A DNA stretch of 64,000 nt. Source: Pseudoflavonifractor sp. An184 (GTDB lineage Bacteria; Bacillota; Clostridia; Oscillospirales; Oscillospiraceae). Location of the stretch: contig NZ_NFKI01000003.1 in the NCBI RefSeq assembly GCF_002160305.1, positions 62,001 through 126,000 of the forward strand, read 5' to 3'. The notes below the pieces were generated by a model. It was given only the letters and a program-made list of their open reading frames with translations, searched no databases and had not been told where the DNA came from. The translations under genes and the position numbers were made by a program. Positions 17,076 through 25,036 of this stretch are shown here, one piece after another. Positions within the stretch are counted from its first letter, which is position 1. Every line of letters starts with the position of its first letter.

Positions 17076-18365
17076 TTATTCTGCTTTCTTTACAATCACC
17101 GACACGCCGTCGGGGATTACCGTGATGGGGCTGTCCGCCCAGCCCAGCAGCCGGTCGGCCAGGTCGATGGCCGCCGAAAGATCGGGGGCCCAGTGCATGT
17201 GCATGGCCTCCACCATCTCCCGGGGGGCCTGGGTGACCATGATCACCGGGTGCTTTAAGAGAATACGGCAGAGAATCTGAGCTTCCCACTGGTCGGGAAT
17301 GGTGCGGTCGCTGGGGGTGGCCAGGAAGGAGGCCATGATTTTTTCCTCGTCGGGTTCCTGAGCGAAGGTGTCGTAGAACGACTGGCCGCCGTGTCCGTCG
17401 CTGCAGGCGGAGACCATAATGATCACACCCCCGGGGGCGCAGGTGGCCTCGGCAGCGGTCATTCCCTTCACCGATTGGTAGATGTTCTGGTCCAGGGGAT
17501 AGCCGCCGTTGGTGGAGATGACAATGGGGGCGGGGACAGCTGAGACACCGGAGAGCTGTTCTACAAAAGCGCAGCCAGCCCGGTGGGCCTCATTGAAGTG
17601 GCCGGCGAAAGCGGCAATCACTTCTTTTTTCTCGTCAATGACTACATTGCAGATGAAAGCCAGCTTAGCCTGCTGGGCGGCGTAGATCATATCCCGGTGA
17701 ATGGGGTTGCCGTCCAGGATGCCGGTGCGGGCAAAGAGGCTGTCAATGAAAGCGGAGCAGTGGTTGGCCAGTACGGTGGTCCGGCTGGCGACTCCGGGGA
17801 GCACACTCTTGCGCCCGCCGGAGAAACCGGCAAAGAAGTGGGGCTCAATGAAGCCCTCAGCCACCAGCAGGTCCGCCTGGGCGGCCAGCTTGTTGATGAG
17901 CAGCTTGCCGCCGGAGGGCAGGGTGCCCAGAGATACCATGTCCTCATCCTTGCCGCTGAGATGGACGGCAAAGTGCAGGCCGGACCGGAGGAAAAGCTCC
18001 TCGCCGTATTTGTCCAGCATCTCTTCCCGGGTGGTGGGGCGGTGGAAGCCGGTGGCCACCAGCACGGTGATCTTTGCAGAAGGGGAACCGGCCCGGATCT
18101 CATCTACCAACTGGGGCAAAATAACCTTGCTGGGGACCGGGCGGGTGTGATCGCTGCTGATAATGACAACCTGATGCTTGCCTTTGGCCAATTCCCGGAG
18201 CGGGGGCGTGCCGATGGGGTTCTCCAGAGCCTGCCGCACCAGCTGATCCTGGTCGGCCTGAGGCCGATAGCTCTGTGCGCCGGAGCGGAGAACCGCCGCC
18301 AGGCGCTGGTCCGGGATCTGAGCCTCAACCCGGCCCCGTCCGTAAGGAAGGGAAATCGTCTGCAT
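17076..18365 (-). CDS. larA: Nickel-dependent lactate racemase
   Basis: 429 residues. The expected LarA residues can be placed: Asp-His-Thr-Arg-Pro (72-76), His108 in Gly-Phe-His-Arg-Pro, His176, Lys186 in Gly-Gly-Arg-Lys-Ser, and His202. These correspond to the His, His, Lys, His set that binds the pincer nickel cofactor. It interconverts L- and D-lactate, so the FAD enzyme downstream can use both. First gene of the operon, with AGGAGG before the ATG. The cofactor genes larB, larC and larE are not in this window and must lie elsewhere. Confidence 0.92.
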   Translation of the reverse strand: MQTISLPYGRGRVEAQIPDQRLAAVLRSGAQSYRPQADQDQLVRQALENPIGTPPLRELAKGKHQVVIISSDHTRPVPSKVILPQLVDEIRAGSPSAKITVLVATGFHRPTTREEMLDKYGEELFLRSGLHFAVHLSGKDEDMVSLGTLPSGGKLLINKLAAQADLLVAEGFIEPHFFAGFSGGRKSVLPGVASRTTVLANHCSAFIDSLFARTGILDGNPIHRDMIYAAQQAKLAFICNVVIDEKKEVIAAFAGHFNEAHRAGCAFVEQLSGVSAVPAPIVISTNGGYPLDQNIYQSVKGMTAAEATCAPGGVIIMVSACSDGHGGQSFYDTFAQEPDEEKIMASFLATPSDRTIPDQWEAQILCRILLKHPVIMVTQAPREMVEAMHMHWAPDLSAAIDLADRLLGWADSPITVIPDGVSVIVKKAE

Positions 18366-18408
18366 AGATGATAACCTCCTGTTTCAGTGGTTGACCTATT
18401 CCTTAAAT

Positions 18409-18419
18409 TGGTTCTACCA
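18409..18419. promoter_or_regulatory. FadR/LldR-type operator, downstream of the larA promoter
   Basis: TGGT-TCT-ACCA, a perfect match to the TGGTNNNACCA palindrome bound by FadR-subfamily GntR regulators. It lies in the larA leader, about 50 bases past the -10, where a bound regulator could block transcription. Confidence 0.7.
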
Positions 18420-18468
18420 TATAAAATAAAAAGCGCGCAACAATACAAGGAATTTTTAGAACATTTAT

Positions 18469-18497
18469 ATATTATTCCTGAGACTTCTAGATGTCAA
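18469..18497 (-). promoter_or_regulatory. larA operon promoter
   Basis: On the minus strand TTGACA (18497-18492) and TAATAT (18474-18469) are spaced by 17 bases. Only one base departs from consensus. The leader to the larA ATG is about 100 bases. Confidence 0.75.
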
Positions 18498-18557
18498 GGC
18501 GATAATTGGACAATATTACGAAAAAGTTTGCAATTATCGGCTTTTTTAAAAACACGT

Positions 18558-18568
18558 TGGTCCTACCA
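18558..18568. promoter_or_regulatory. FadR/LldR-type operator, central
   Basis: TGGT-CCT-ACCA, a second perfect TGGTNNNACCA palindrome, upstream of the larA -35 and of the regulator's own promoter. Confidence 0.7.
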
Positions 18569-18580
18569 GTTAGAATGAGT

Positions 18581-18591
18581 TGGTCGCACCT
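18581..18591. promoter_or_regulatory. FadR/LldR-type operator overlapping the regulator -35
   Basis: TGGT-CGC-ACCT, one mismatch from TGGTNNNACCA. Its last base is the first base of the -35 hexamer of the GntR gene, so binding here should give autorepression. Confidence 0.55.
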
Positions 18592-18620
18592 TTACAGTGG
18601 CCTTCTCCTTGTGCTATACT
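18591..18620 (+). promoter_or_regulatory. Promoter of the GntR regulator
   Basis: TTTACA (18591-18596) and TATACT (18615-18620) with 18 bases between, 37 bases before the ATG at 18657. Confidence 0.7.
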
Positions 18621-18656
18621 ATTTACATGTACATCATGCCAAGGAGGAAGATTTCC

Positions 18657-19343
18657 ATGGCGGAACAGCCCAAATCCTATGAAAAAGTGCTCACCTATCT
18701 GGAGGATTCCTTGCGCCGCGGACAGCTGTCCCTGGGGGATCCCTTGCCTCCGGAGCGGGAGCTGGCCGAGCAGTTGGGCATCAGCCGCAACTCGGTGCGG
18801 GAGGCAGTTCGGCTGCTGGAGCATATGGGATTTATCGTCAGCAACCAAGGGGCCGGCAATTTTATCTGCTGCAACATCCAGCGCAATCTGCAGGACTCCT
18901 TTGACCTGCTGATGCTCCTGCAGCAGATCGACTACCGGAGGCTGGGGGAGCTGCGGGCGGGCCTGGAGCTGCAGGCCGCCCTGTTGGCCCTGGGGCGCAT
19001 CACCGACGAGCAGGTCCGGGAGCTGTCCGGAATGGTGGAGGAGATGGCGTCCTGTTCCTCCAAGCGGGCCGCCCAACTGGATAAGCAGCTCCATGATACC
19101 ATTGCCGCCATCTCAGGCAACGAGCTGATTATCCAGATTCACCGGGCCCTCTCCACCACTATCGACCGCTTCATCGCCGATATGCGCCGGCATATCCTGC
19201 GCAACTTCCAGACCGGCAACCAGCTGCAGTACGCCCACGAACAGATTGTGGACGCTCTGGCCCGCCGGGATAAGGCCCAGCTGATTCTGGCCATCAACCA
19301 CCACTTCAATGTGATCAGCGCCAATATGGAACAGAACCTGTGA
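18657..19343 (+). CDS. GntR family regulator, FadR/LldR subfamily
   Basis: 228 residues. The N-terminal winged helix (about 5-75) includes Leu-Pro-Pro-Glu-Arg-Glu-Leu-Ala-Glu-Gln-Leu-Gly and Ser-Arg-Asn-Ser-Val-Arg-Glu-Ala. The all-helical FCD-type effector domain (about 90-225) carries His residues in His-Asp-Thr and His-Glu-Gln-Ile and a late Asn-His-His-Phe, suggesting a metal-assisted carboxylate pocket. AAGGAGGAA precedes the ATG. It is divergent from larA and faces three matching operators, so it is very likely the lactate-responsive repressor of that operon and of itself. Confidence 0.9.
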   Translation: MAEQPKSYEKVLTYLEDSLRRGQLSLGDPLPPERELAEQLGISRNSVREAVRLLEHMGFIVSNQGAGNFICCNIQRNLQDSFDLLMLLQQIDYRRLGELRAGLELQAALLALGRITDEQVRELSGMVEEMASCSSKRAAQLDKQLHDTIAAISGNELIIQIHRALSTTIDRFIADMRRHILRNFQTGNQLQYAHEQIVDALARRDKAQLILAINHHFNVISANMEQNL

Positions 19344-19546
19344 CAAGATGTTTATCATGCAGAAAAAGACGCTCCCTGACCTTTACCGGCGATTCATTCC
19401 GGCGGGAAAGGAAACGCCTTTTTTGTTTCCATAGGGCGTACGGGAGAAAAGGGCAAGAAAAGTAATTGTTTTATCCCTCATATCCCGTATAATGGAGAAA
19501 ACAGAGCCTAGAAGTTTTGGTTCTTGCATGGAGTGAGGAAAGCATC

Positions 19547-19708
19547 ATGGCCAGAGTATCCACCAAAGAAAACAAGACCATTTACCAGCTGACCCGGGAG
19601 AGTCTGAAACTGACCCGGGAGGACGCCAGTGAGCTGTTGGTGACCATGTTTCCCGAGCGGATTGAGAAGATTGAAAATGAGCGCTCCATGCCCCATACCG
19701 TAAAATAG
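19547..19708 (+). pseudogene. Helix-turn-helix protein, 3'-truncated
   Basis: 53 residues reading Met-Ala-Arg-Val-Ser-Thr-Lys-Glu-Asn-Lys, then Thr-Arg-Glu-Asp-Ala-Ser-Glu-Leu-Leu and Pro-Glu-Arg-Ile-Glu-Lys-Ile-Glu-Asn-Glu-Arg. This is the N-terminus of a common small Xre-like family in gut Clostridia, which normally continues past a Pro-His dipeptide. Here it stops four residues after Met-Pro-His. The broken 3' end meets the broken end of the opposing DUF262 fragment. Confidence 0.6.
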
Positions 19709-19710
19709 AT

Positions 19711-19884
19711 TCAACCAAAGGGTTCCACACCCGAGTGACACGATTTGTCTGAGAGGAGGACCATATCTTCAATCATCCGAGCCCAAAGATCTTCTTTCCA
19801 AACATAGGATCGCTGGAAGAAGGGTACCTCTATAAGCGTGGAGTTATTAAATATACTTGTGATAATTGCTTTATGTGCATCCAT
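19711..19884 (-). pseudogene. DUF262 domain protein, N-terminal fragment
   Basis: From the ATG at 19884 (AAGGAG upstream) the frame reads Met-Asp-Ala-His-Lys-Ala-Ile-Ile and Val-Pro-Phe-Phe-Gln-Arg-Ser-Tyr-Val-Trp, the start of the ParB-like DUF262 domain found in GmrSD-type restriction proteins. It is cut after about 48 residues and stops at 19711, two bases from the end of the truncated helix-turn-helix gene. Likely leftover of another defence gene. Confidence 0.6.
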
Positions 19885-20028
19885 AGTGAAACTCCTTATA
19901 AAACACTTCTGTATAGACTGTCGGCCTATCAGCATAATACGACAGCCTTGTCTTTATGCTATCATGTAACTATTATGAAAGGTAACATGATAATCGACTG
20001 ACATACGCCAAAAAGTGAGATATTTTGT

Positions 20029-20200
20029 CGTTAGGGATGGGTTAGGGATTTGGCGGTTTCAGCGGCTATCCTCGCTCATGCTCCCGCCGCTTTTCTGTCC
20101 CTGAAATCGCCGCTGAACCGCAATCGTCCAAGAGACAAAAATAGAACAAAAAACGCAGAAAAACCGCCATTTCAGGCGGTTTTTCTGCGTAAAATGGTCC
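20029..20200. repeat. Long direct repeat, left copy
   Basis: About 160 bases starting CGTTAGGGAT and ending in the terminator and the first bases of the tRNA-Pro 3' end are repeated in the same orientation, with scattered differences, at 63471-63640. Each copy is the 3' flank of a tRNA-Pro sequence. Together the copies bracket the 43-kb island. Confidence 0.8.
20153..20190. terminator. Terminator downstream of tRNA-Pro 3' half
   Basis: Perfect 16-base arms (20153-20168 and 20175-20190) around a 6-base loop, with A- and T-runs inside the stem. It is the natural terminator of the tRNA that once ended at 20195. Confidence 0.85.
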
Positions 20201-20241
20201 GAGTGGGGAGACTCGAACTCCCGGCATCTTGCACCCAAACG
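20195..20241 (-). other. tRNA-Pro 3' half, attachment-site remnant
   Basis: On the minus strand this gives the anticodon loop TTTGGG, the stem side GCAAG, variable bases, a T-arm (GGGAG, TTCGAGT, CTCCC) and the acceptor CACTCGG-ACCA. The 5' half is absent; unrelated DNA follows. The same 3' half recurs at 40614-40658 with one base changed, so the two bracket a 20-kb element. Confidence 0.85.
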
Positions 20242-20351
20242 CTTGAACCGAATTTTTTGTGGTGCTTTGTAGTGCTTTCCAGCACTTTCCGCTCGGTATT
20301 GAATATTTTTTGACGCTCTTAAATCCGCTGTTTCCGCGTGTTCCGGTCCTG

Positions 20352-20373
20352 ACTGTGGTCAAATATGGGGTCA
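20352..20373. repeat. 22-base direct repeat shared with the right island edge
   Basis: An ACTGTGGTCAAAT-type sequence identical over 22 bases at 63798-63819, with a third, diverged copy running off the end from 63982. Position near junctions suggests an integrase-binding or element-end sequence. Confidence 0.5.
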
Positions 20374-20374
20374 A

Positions 20375-20433
20375 AAACGCTTCCTGACCAGGGGCGGCAG
20401 GTGTCTGCCAGCCCCGGTTGGGAAGCGTTTTTT
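20375..20433 (-). terminator. Terminator of the small Cys-rich gene
   Basis: Arms AAACGCTTCC and GGAAGCGTTT with an inner GC-rich stem; on the minus strand it follows the stop at 20445 within 12 bases. Confidence 0.7.
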
Positions 20434-20444
20434 CGTGAGAGAAA

Positions 20445-20693
20445 TTACTCGGTTTCCAGCAGCTGCTGGATGGCATCCATGGCCGCCCGCTTATCCCGGA
20501 TCTTAGGATCGTCATACGACTTTCTGCGGCACATCCAGCAGGAGCAGTGGATCTTTCCCTTGGACAGCCGTCCGGCGGCGCCGTGTTCCCACGCAAGGAC
20601 ATTCTCTTCCCCTCCAAGCTGGCGGAGGATCGTTTCCTTGCGATGAATCGCACGCATGCGCTGTTTGCGATAGTAACTGCGGTCTCTGTTCAA
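20445..20693 (-). CDS. Small basic protein with Cys-Ser-Cys-Trp-Met-Cys motif
   Basis: 82 residues, strongly basic, with Lys-Gly-Lys-Ile-His-Cys-Ser-Cys-Trp-Met-Cys-Arg-Arg-Lys in the second half. The same His-Cys-x-Cys-x-x-Cys core is found in many small uncharacterised Firmicutes proteins and may bind zinc. The start is a TTG at 20693 with AAGGAG nine bases upstream; no ATG is suitably placed. It is the first gene inside the left island edge. Function unknown. Confidence 0.6.
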   Translation of the reverse strand: MNRDRSYYRKQRMRAIHRKETILRQLGGEENVLAWEHGAAGRLSKGKIHCSCWMCRRKSYDDPKIRDKRAAMDAIQQLLETE

Positions 20694-21070
20694 TTGTGCT
20701 CACTCCTTGACAGTTCGGGCCGCCTGCAAGAGTCGTCAAGGAAACATGCTCTCTTACAGGCAGCCTATCTGCCAAGAAGAAAAACGGTGATAACCCATTA
20801 TTTTAATCCTTTCTGCTGTTTGGGCTATTGTACCTCTGTAGGGGGTGTTAAGCAAGTCTTTTCGGCGCGACGGGGTATCAATTTTTCACACACCTATTCA
20901 AAGAATAGGAACTGCCGGAAAGGAAAACGGCAACAAGAAACTCCTTGAATTTAGCCGAATTACAATGGAAGATTGATGCATTAAAAAAGTAACTGGGAAC
21001 CACCTTTAACAATTCTAAGTAGCTTTTTCTTTAATCCAACTCTCCGGAGTTTTATCTTACAATTGCCTTT
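20694..21070. other. Intergenic, no gene seen
   Basis: No supported frame on either strand. The region turns AT-rich toward 21000, matching the base composition of the restriction genes that follow. Confidence 0.5.
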
Positions 21071-21490
21071 TTAATCATTCGAAACAAGTAAAGAGAGAAT
21101 ACGTTCTTTAGTTTGCGGGAGATTTTTCTTCTTTAGTTCACATTCCCATATGCGCACAACGGTCCATCCTCTTTTCTCAAACATCAATGTTATCTCTTTA
21201 TCATGTTGAATGTTGCGCTCGCGCTTTTTTGCCCAATACTCAGCATGGTCTGCTGGTCGTGTATTTCGACAATCATGCCCATGCCAAAAGCAGCCGTCAA
21301 CAAAAATGGCAATTCTTTTGTTAAGAAACACAAAATCCGGATGACCTTTGACATTGTAATTATGCCGCCAACCAGTAATGTGGTTTTCTTTAAAAAGTTT
21401 TATTAGGGCAAGTTCTGTACTTTTGGTGTTCTTGCTTTTAACTGAACGCATTATTTCTGATCGCGTCCTTTTATCAAATATATCACTCAT
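21071..21490 (-). CDS. vsr: Very short patch repair endonuclease
   Basis: 139 residues. The N-terminal Lys-Arg-Thr-Arg-Ser-Glu-Ile-Met and the core His-Pro-Asp-Phe-Val-Phe, Ala-Ile-Phe-Val-Asp-Gly-Cys-Phe-Trp-His-Gly-His are Vsr signatures, including the catalytic Asp and His. It nicks T:G mismatches formed when 5-methylcytosine deaminates. It lies five bases after the cytosine methyltransferase gene, whose activity creates that damage, so the pair is functionally coherent. AT-richer than the backbone. Confidence 0.93.
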   Translation of the reverse strand: MSDIFDKRTRSEIMRSVKSKNTKSTELALIKLFKENHITGWRHNYNVKGHPDFVFLNKRIAIFVDGCFWHGHDCRNTRPADHAEYWAKKRERNIQHDKEITLMFEKRGWTVVRIWECELKKKNLPQTKERILSLLVSND

Positions 21491-21495
21491 AATAG

Positions 21496-22653
21496 TTATA
21501 AATTAGGATTGGCATGATGCCGAGCAATTGTATCAAATTTATATTCAATATACAACGAAACAGCTTTTTTAATCTGACTCCTTACCGAAGCATCAATCTT
21601 TAAAAAAGCATCCGTTCGTTCAAGAAGAAATAAGTATGTCGGAGTTGGGTCATCCGCAATTATTTTGTTTGCTCGCTTTAAGCGGCTAACAATGTCACTT
21701 ACTACTCTATCAGAATAATTTGTCTTGTGGAGCCATGTTTCGAAACCAGAATAATCAGGGATTTCAACAACATATTGAGACATACAAGTTGCAACAAACT
21801 CTGCCAATTTGACAGGAACAGCATTTCCAATCATCTGTTCTATGTCAGTTTTACTTCCCGCCCATTTGTACCCAGCAGGAAATGTTTGAATCAAAGCGCG
21901 CTCTAATGTAGTTAAAGCTCTCACTGTTTCATCAACAGGATGGGGATCAAGAGGGTGACCAGGATACCCTTTAGGAACAGGACGGTTCACGCCTCGCATT
22001 GTCGGCGCAGGTTCATCTATGCTATATATTGCTCTGCGATTATAATTTCTGGGATGCCTATAATAATACTCAAACCCAAGTACATTACTCCCAAAATAAT
22101 CTCTGATGGTTGTTTCCTTCTTGGTTTGGTGATTGTCTAACCATTCAGTTGCAAAACCATCGTTTCCTCCAAGGATACCTAAAACAAAAAACCTTTTTCT
22201 CTTTTGGGGAACACCACAATGAGATGCATCAAGTGTCGTTTCGGTAATTCCATACCCAGCATTCCTAAAAACACTCTTAGCGTAAGCATATGCGACAGAG
22301 TCTTTCGCTCTATCAACGTTTTCCATTACAAAGTAGCGAGGTTTTACAGCGGAAATAATTTCCGCAAAATTACCGGTTAGACCAGCCCGCTCAGCTTCTA
22401 TGCGCTTGCCTGCATGACTAAAATCTTGACAAGGAGGCCCTCCTATTATCATATCAGGTGCCAAAGCATTGATCAGATTTACTGCTGTATCCACATCCGA
22501 CAGATCTTGTTTATATATTGGGTGCTTAAAGTTAAGTTTATAAGTTTCAAGTGCAATATCCCAAAATTCAAATGCCCCCACAATTCTAAAACCAGCATTT
22601 TGAAAACCAAGTGAAAGTCCTCCACACCCGGCAAACAAATCAACGACTCGCAT
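21496..22653 (-). CDS. DNA (cytosine-5) methyltransferase
   Basis: About 385 residues. Motif I is Asp-Leu-Phe-Ala-Gly-Cys-Gly-Gly-Leu-Ser, motif IV Gly-Gly-Pro-Pro-Cys-Gln-Asp-Phe-Ser with the catalytic Cys, motif VI Met-Glu-Asn-Val-Asp, motif X Gly-Asn-Ala-Val-Pro. The ATG at 22653 places motif I at the N-terminus; a GTG at 22665 is an alternative. It should protect the site cut by the divergent HindVP-like nuclease at 22770. The two starts are 117 bases apart. Confidence 0.92.
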   Translation of the reverse strand: MRVVDLFAGCGGLSLGFQNAGFRIVGAFEFWDIALETYKLNFKHPIYKQDLSDVDTAVNLINALAPDMIIGGPPCQDFSHAGKRIEAERAGLTGNFAEIISAVKPRYFVMENVDRAKDSVAYAYAKSVFRNAGYGITETTLDASHCGVPQKRKRFFVLGILGGNDGFATEWLDNHQTKKETTIRDYFGSNVLGFEYYYRHPRNYNRRAIYSIDEPAPTMRGVNRPVPKGYPGHPLDPHPVDETVRALTTLERALIQTFPAGYKWAGSKTDIEQMIGNAVPVKLAEFVATCMSQYVVEIPDYSGFETWLHKTNYSDRVVSDIVSRLKRANKIIADDPTPTYLFLLERTDAFLKIDASVRSQIKKAVSLYIEYKFDTIARHHANPNL

Positions 22654-22769
22654 ATAGACAACCACTTTCTGTCATGTTATTATTTTATAAAGGATTTTAG
22701 CATACTTGTGCGATGGCGTCAAGAGCTGACGTCACTATTTGAATTATTGGTGTAGTGGAGGTGCGTAAA

Positions 22770-23825
22770 ATGCCTACTGGTTTGTATGGAATTGAACATT
22801 CAAATAGGGATGCTAACGATCATTGGGGCAAGAATTGCTTTAATTCCAGTTTTCCCGCTGCTATGGCAAGCTACATGATGGAACATGATCTTCCCGCCAT
22901 TTATATCAAATTGGAAGATATTGATGGGGAATTGAAAACTGTTTCCACAGAAATTTCTATAAGGGATGTATTTAACTGTGGCGTAAAGTCTGCTTCAGAG
23001 TTATCTTTCAATTTTGAAACTGTTTTCGAACCATACCAACAATATTCTTTTGATGCAATTGATGGTATTGACTTGGTTATTAAAGATTTGAATGGGAATT
23101 ATTTGTCTCCGCTTGAAGTAAAGTTAACAGTACTTCCGACCGATTCTACAAGCCGACAGACTGAAGATAAGTGGGGATGCGAATTGGTCGTAAGATCAGC
23201 GACCACATCTTATTGTGCATTGGGTATGTACGATACGGTTAAAAATGATGCACGGGATGTAAGAGAAATTTTTGAAGATGCTTGTGCTGCGATTCAGATG
23301 TGGGACAATGATTATGAGATGACTCATAAGATGCCACGCATCAGCCAAAGCATAGATACATTTGAACGTAAATATCTCGATAAGCAGAAACCGTTGTTAA
23401 TGCAAACAATTTGGAAAACGCAGGGTAAATCTCCCCTTCTGGCGGAACAAGCTTTTGATATTGTCGTTTGGAGTGATTATGCATTCTCGCGATTGTTCGT
23501 TGATGCATCTTACGAAATAGCGGCAACTATGAGTCGCCCAATGAGAGCCTCAGCCCGCCTTGCACGTTGTTTATGGGAATTGAGTAAGTCCGGTAAAATA
23601 CGAGTGGTGGATATCTATCGTCAGATGGCGTTTGGGAACCAAACAGACAAGGAATTCGCTATCGGAGGTTCAAAGTGGCGTCAATACGTTACTGCAGAAC
23701 GTATAACAAGACCATTTCTTCACAAAAGTGTCGTGAATGATATTATCCAACCAGGCTATATTGAGAAATTGAGTCCAGAGCGTAGGTTTGATCAAACATT
23801 GTATTTTACTGCAAGAGAGACATAG
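22770..23825 (+). CDS. HindVP-family type II restriction endonuclease
   Basis: 351 residues. The start Gly-Leu-Tyr-Gly-Ile-Glu-His-Ser-Asn-Arg-Asp, then His-Trp-Gly-Lys-Asn-x-Phe-Asn-Ser-Ser-Phe-Pro, and the Ser-Pro-Leu-Glu-Val-Lys-Leu-Thr-Val-Leu-Pro segment (a PD-ExK-like Glu-x-Lys) match the HindVP restriction enzyme family as I know it. The family cuts GRCGYC-type sites, but specificity here is untested. GGAGGTG precedes the ATG at 22770. It is divergent from its putative methyltransferase; vsr completes the set. Confidence 0.8.
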   Translation: MPTGLYGIEHSNRDANDHWGKNCFNSSFPAAMASYMMEHDLPAIYIKLEDIDGELKTVSTEISIRDVFNCGVKSASELSFNFETVFEPYQQYSFDAIDGIDLVIKDLNGNYLSPLEVKLTVLPTDSTSRQTEDKWGCELVVRSATTSYCALGMYDTVKNDARDVREIFEDACAAIQMWDNDYEMTHKMPRISQSIDTFERKYLDKQKPLLMQTIWKTQGKSPLLAEQAFDIVVWSDYAFSRLFVDASYEIAATMSRPMRASARLARCLWELSKSGKIRVVDIYRQMAFGNQTDKEFAIGGSKWRQYVTAERITRPFLHKSVVNDIIQPGYIEKLSPERRFDQTLYFTARET

Positions 23826-23863
23826 TCACATATGTAGGTTGTAATTATTTCATATAGGAAAAA

Positions 23864-23968
23864 ATGTGTGTAAAACTGCTTGGTATTGAACTCTCTAATC
23901 ACTCAAATGAGGATTCGTGGAGCAAGAATGTATTATTGCCAGTTTTAATAAGTAAGTACTCCGGATGA
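23864..23968 (+). pseudogene. Second HindVP-like nuclease, N-terminal remnant
   Basis: A 34-codon frame reads Leu-Leu-Gly-Ile-Glu-Leu-Ser-Asn-His-Ser-Asn-Glu-Asp-Ser-Trp-Ser-Lys-Asn and Leu-Pro-Val-Leu-Ile-Ser-Lys-Tyr. This aligns with Gly-Ile-Glu-His-Ser-Asn-Arg, Trp-Gly-Lys-Asn and Phe-Pro-Ala of the upstream nuclease. It ends in TGA at 23966-23968. It is most simply a truncated paralogue left after deletion. Confidence 0.55.
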
Positions 23969-24018
23969 AATCATTATCATTCAATGATTGAAAAATGATA
24001 CGCTATATCAAAGAATAC

Positions 24019-24046
24019 ACGGGACGCGCCCTTGGGCGCGTCCCGT
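24019..24046. terminator. GC-rich terminator
   Basis: Thirteen-base arms (24019-24031 and 24034-24046), just before the 3' end of the minus-strand gene at 24071. It is followed by a T-containing tract only on the plus strand, so it may act in both directions weakly. Confidence 0.6.
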
Positions 24047-24070
24047 TGTTCATTTTCTGCCGATTTGTCC

Positions 24071-25036
24071 TCACGGTTTCCCCAGCCAGTCCTTGAACTC
24101 CTCCAGGGTGATGACCTCCCGGTCGCATTTCTTTTTCATCTCTCTGGCCTGTTCGCTCCAGGCGTAGAACTGCTCGTCGGTAATACGGCCGGCCTTGATC
24201 CAGGCAAAGCGCTTCTTGTACTCCTTGCGGTAGGCCTTGAACACCGGATCGTCGGACTGTTTCTTGGTCCACTGCTGGAAGGCTCCGGCTTCCCGGCAGG
24301 TCTGCTGACCGGAGGCCACCGGGCGCTCGCAGTACTCCGCACTGACCCGGCCGGTCTGGGGGAACCACCGTCCGCAGTTCTTGCACCGCCGGACGGTAAT
24401 CCCACGCTCCACACAGCTGCGCAGGGAGTAATCGATCATGTCAGAAATGTGTAGGGGATACAGGACCGGCGAGCACCGGCCCGGCTCCACCGGCTCAAAG
24501 CTGAGGGGGATGGGCCGGAAGGAGAACAGAGACGGGTCCTTGGGGGCATCGTAGAGATAATGGGCCGACGCCTGCTGCTGGGGATCCCGCCCCGCCTTGT
24601 CCACATCCAAAACGAGATCAAAGAAACGCTGTACCTGCTGCTGATACAGCGGGAGCTGTTCCGGGAGGCCCTGCAGCTCCTCCAGCATCTGCTGATCCTC
24701 CCTGCTTCCCCGGTCCTGGGTGATCCCCATGCGTCCAAACCGTTCAAACCAGCGCACATACAGAAGATGCAGGTAGATGTGCCGGCTCCCAAGGTCACCC
24801 AGGTCCATCAAGGTACGGACCCCAGCATCTTTATCATCTTTGTCAATCAGAAGGACCCAGTTCTCATGGGCCCGCCGCAGCAGGGGCTCCAGTTCCTTAC
24901 AGTTCATCTCCAGAAAAGACAGCAGGCTCTCCAGGAACGGGAGTTCCTTGTAGGTCGAGGGAACCCCCTGGACCCCGTGGCTATCAAATTGGAAAACCTC
25001 TTTTTTCTCAGAGAAGTACATCTTGGCATACCACAT
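24071..25036 (-). CDS. DUF6076-like protein with Cys-rich zinc finger
   Basis: 321 residues. A mostly helical N-terminal region leads to a C-terminal zinc-binding block, Cys-Lys-Asn-Cys-Gly-Arg-Trp-Phe (about residues 217-224) with two further Cys at about 237 and 248, resembling the CGNR-type fingers of DUF6076 proteins. The ATG at 25036 has GGAGGGC upstream. GC-richer than the restriction genes beside it, so it came in separately. A DNA- or RNA-binding role is possible; none is established. Confidence 0.5.
   Translation of the reverse strand: MWYAKMYFSEKKEVFQFDSHGVQGVPSTYKELPFLESLLSFLEMNCKELEPLLRRAHENWVLLIDKDDKDAGVRTLMDLGDLGSRHIYLHLLYVRWFERFGRMGITQDRGSREDQQMLEELQGLPEQLPLYQQQVQRFFDLVLDVDKAGRDPQQQASAHYLYDAPKDPSLFSFRPIPLSFEPVEPGRCSPVLYPLHISDMIDYSLRSCVERGITVRRCKNCGRWFPQTGRVSAEYCERPVASGQQTCREAGAFQQWTKKQSDDPVFKAYRKEYKKRFAWIKAGRITDEQFYAWSEQAREMKKKCDREVITLEEFKDWLGKP

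Noticed and set aside
20050-20313. Open frame reading Val-Gly-Arg-Leu-Glu-Leu-Pro-Ala-Ser, also at 40539 and 63636
   Set aside because: This is the translation of tRNA-Pro 3' sequence, a known annotation artefact.
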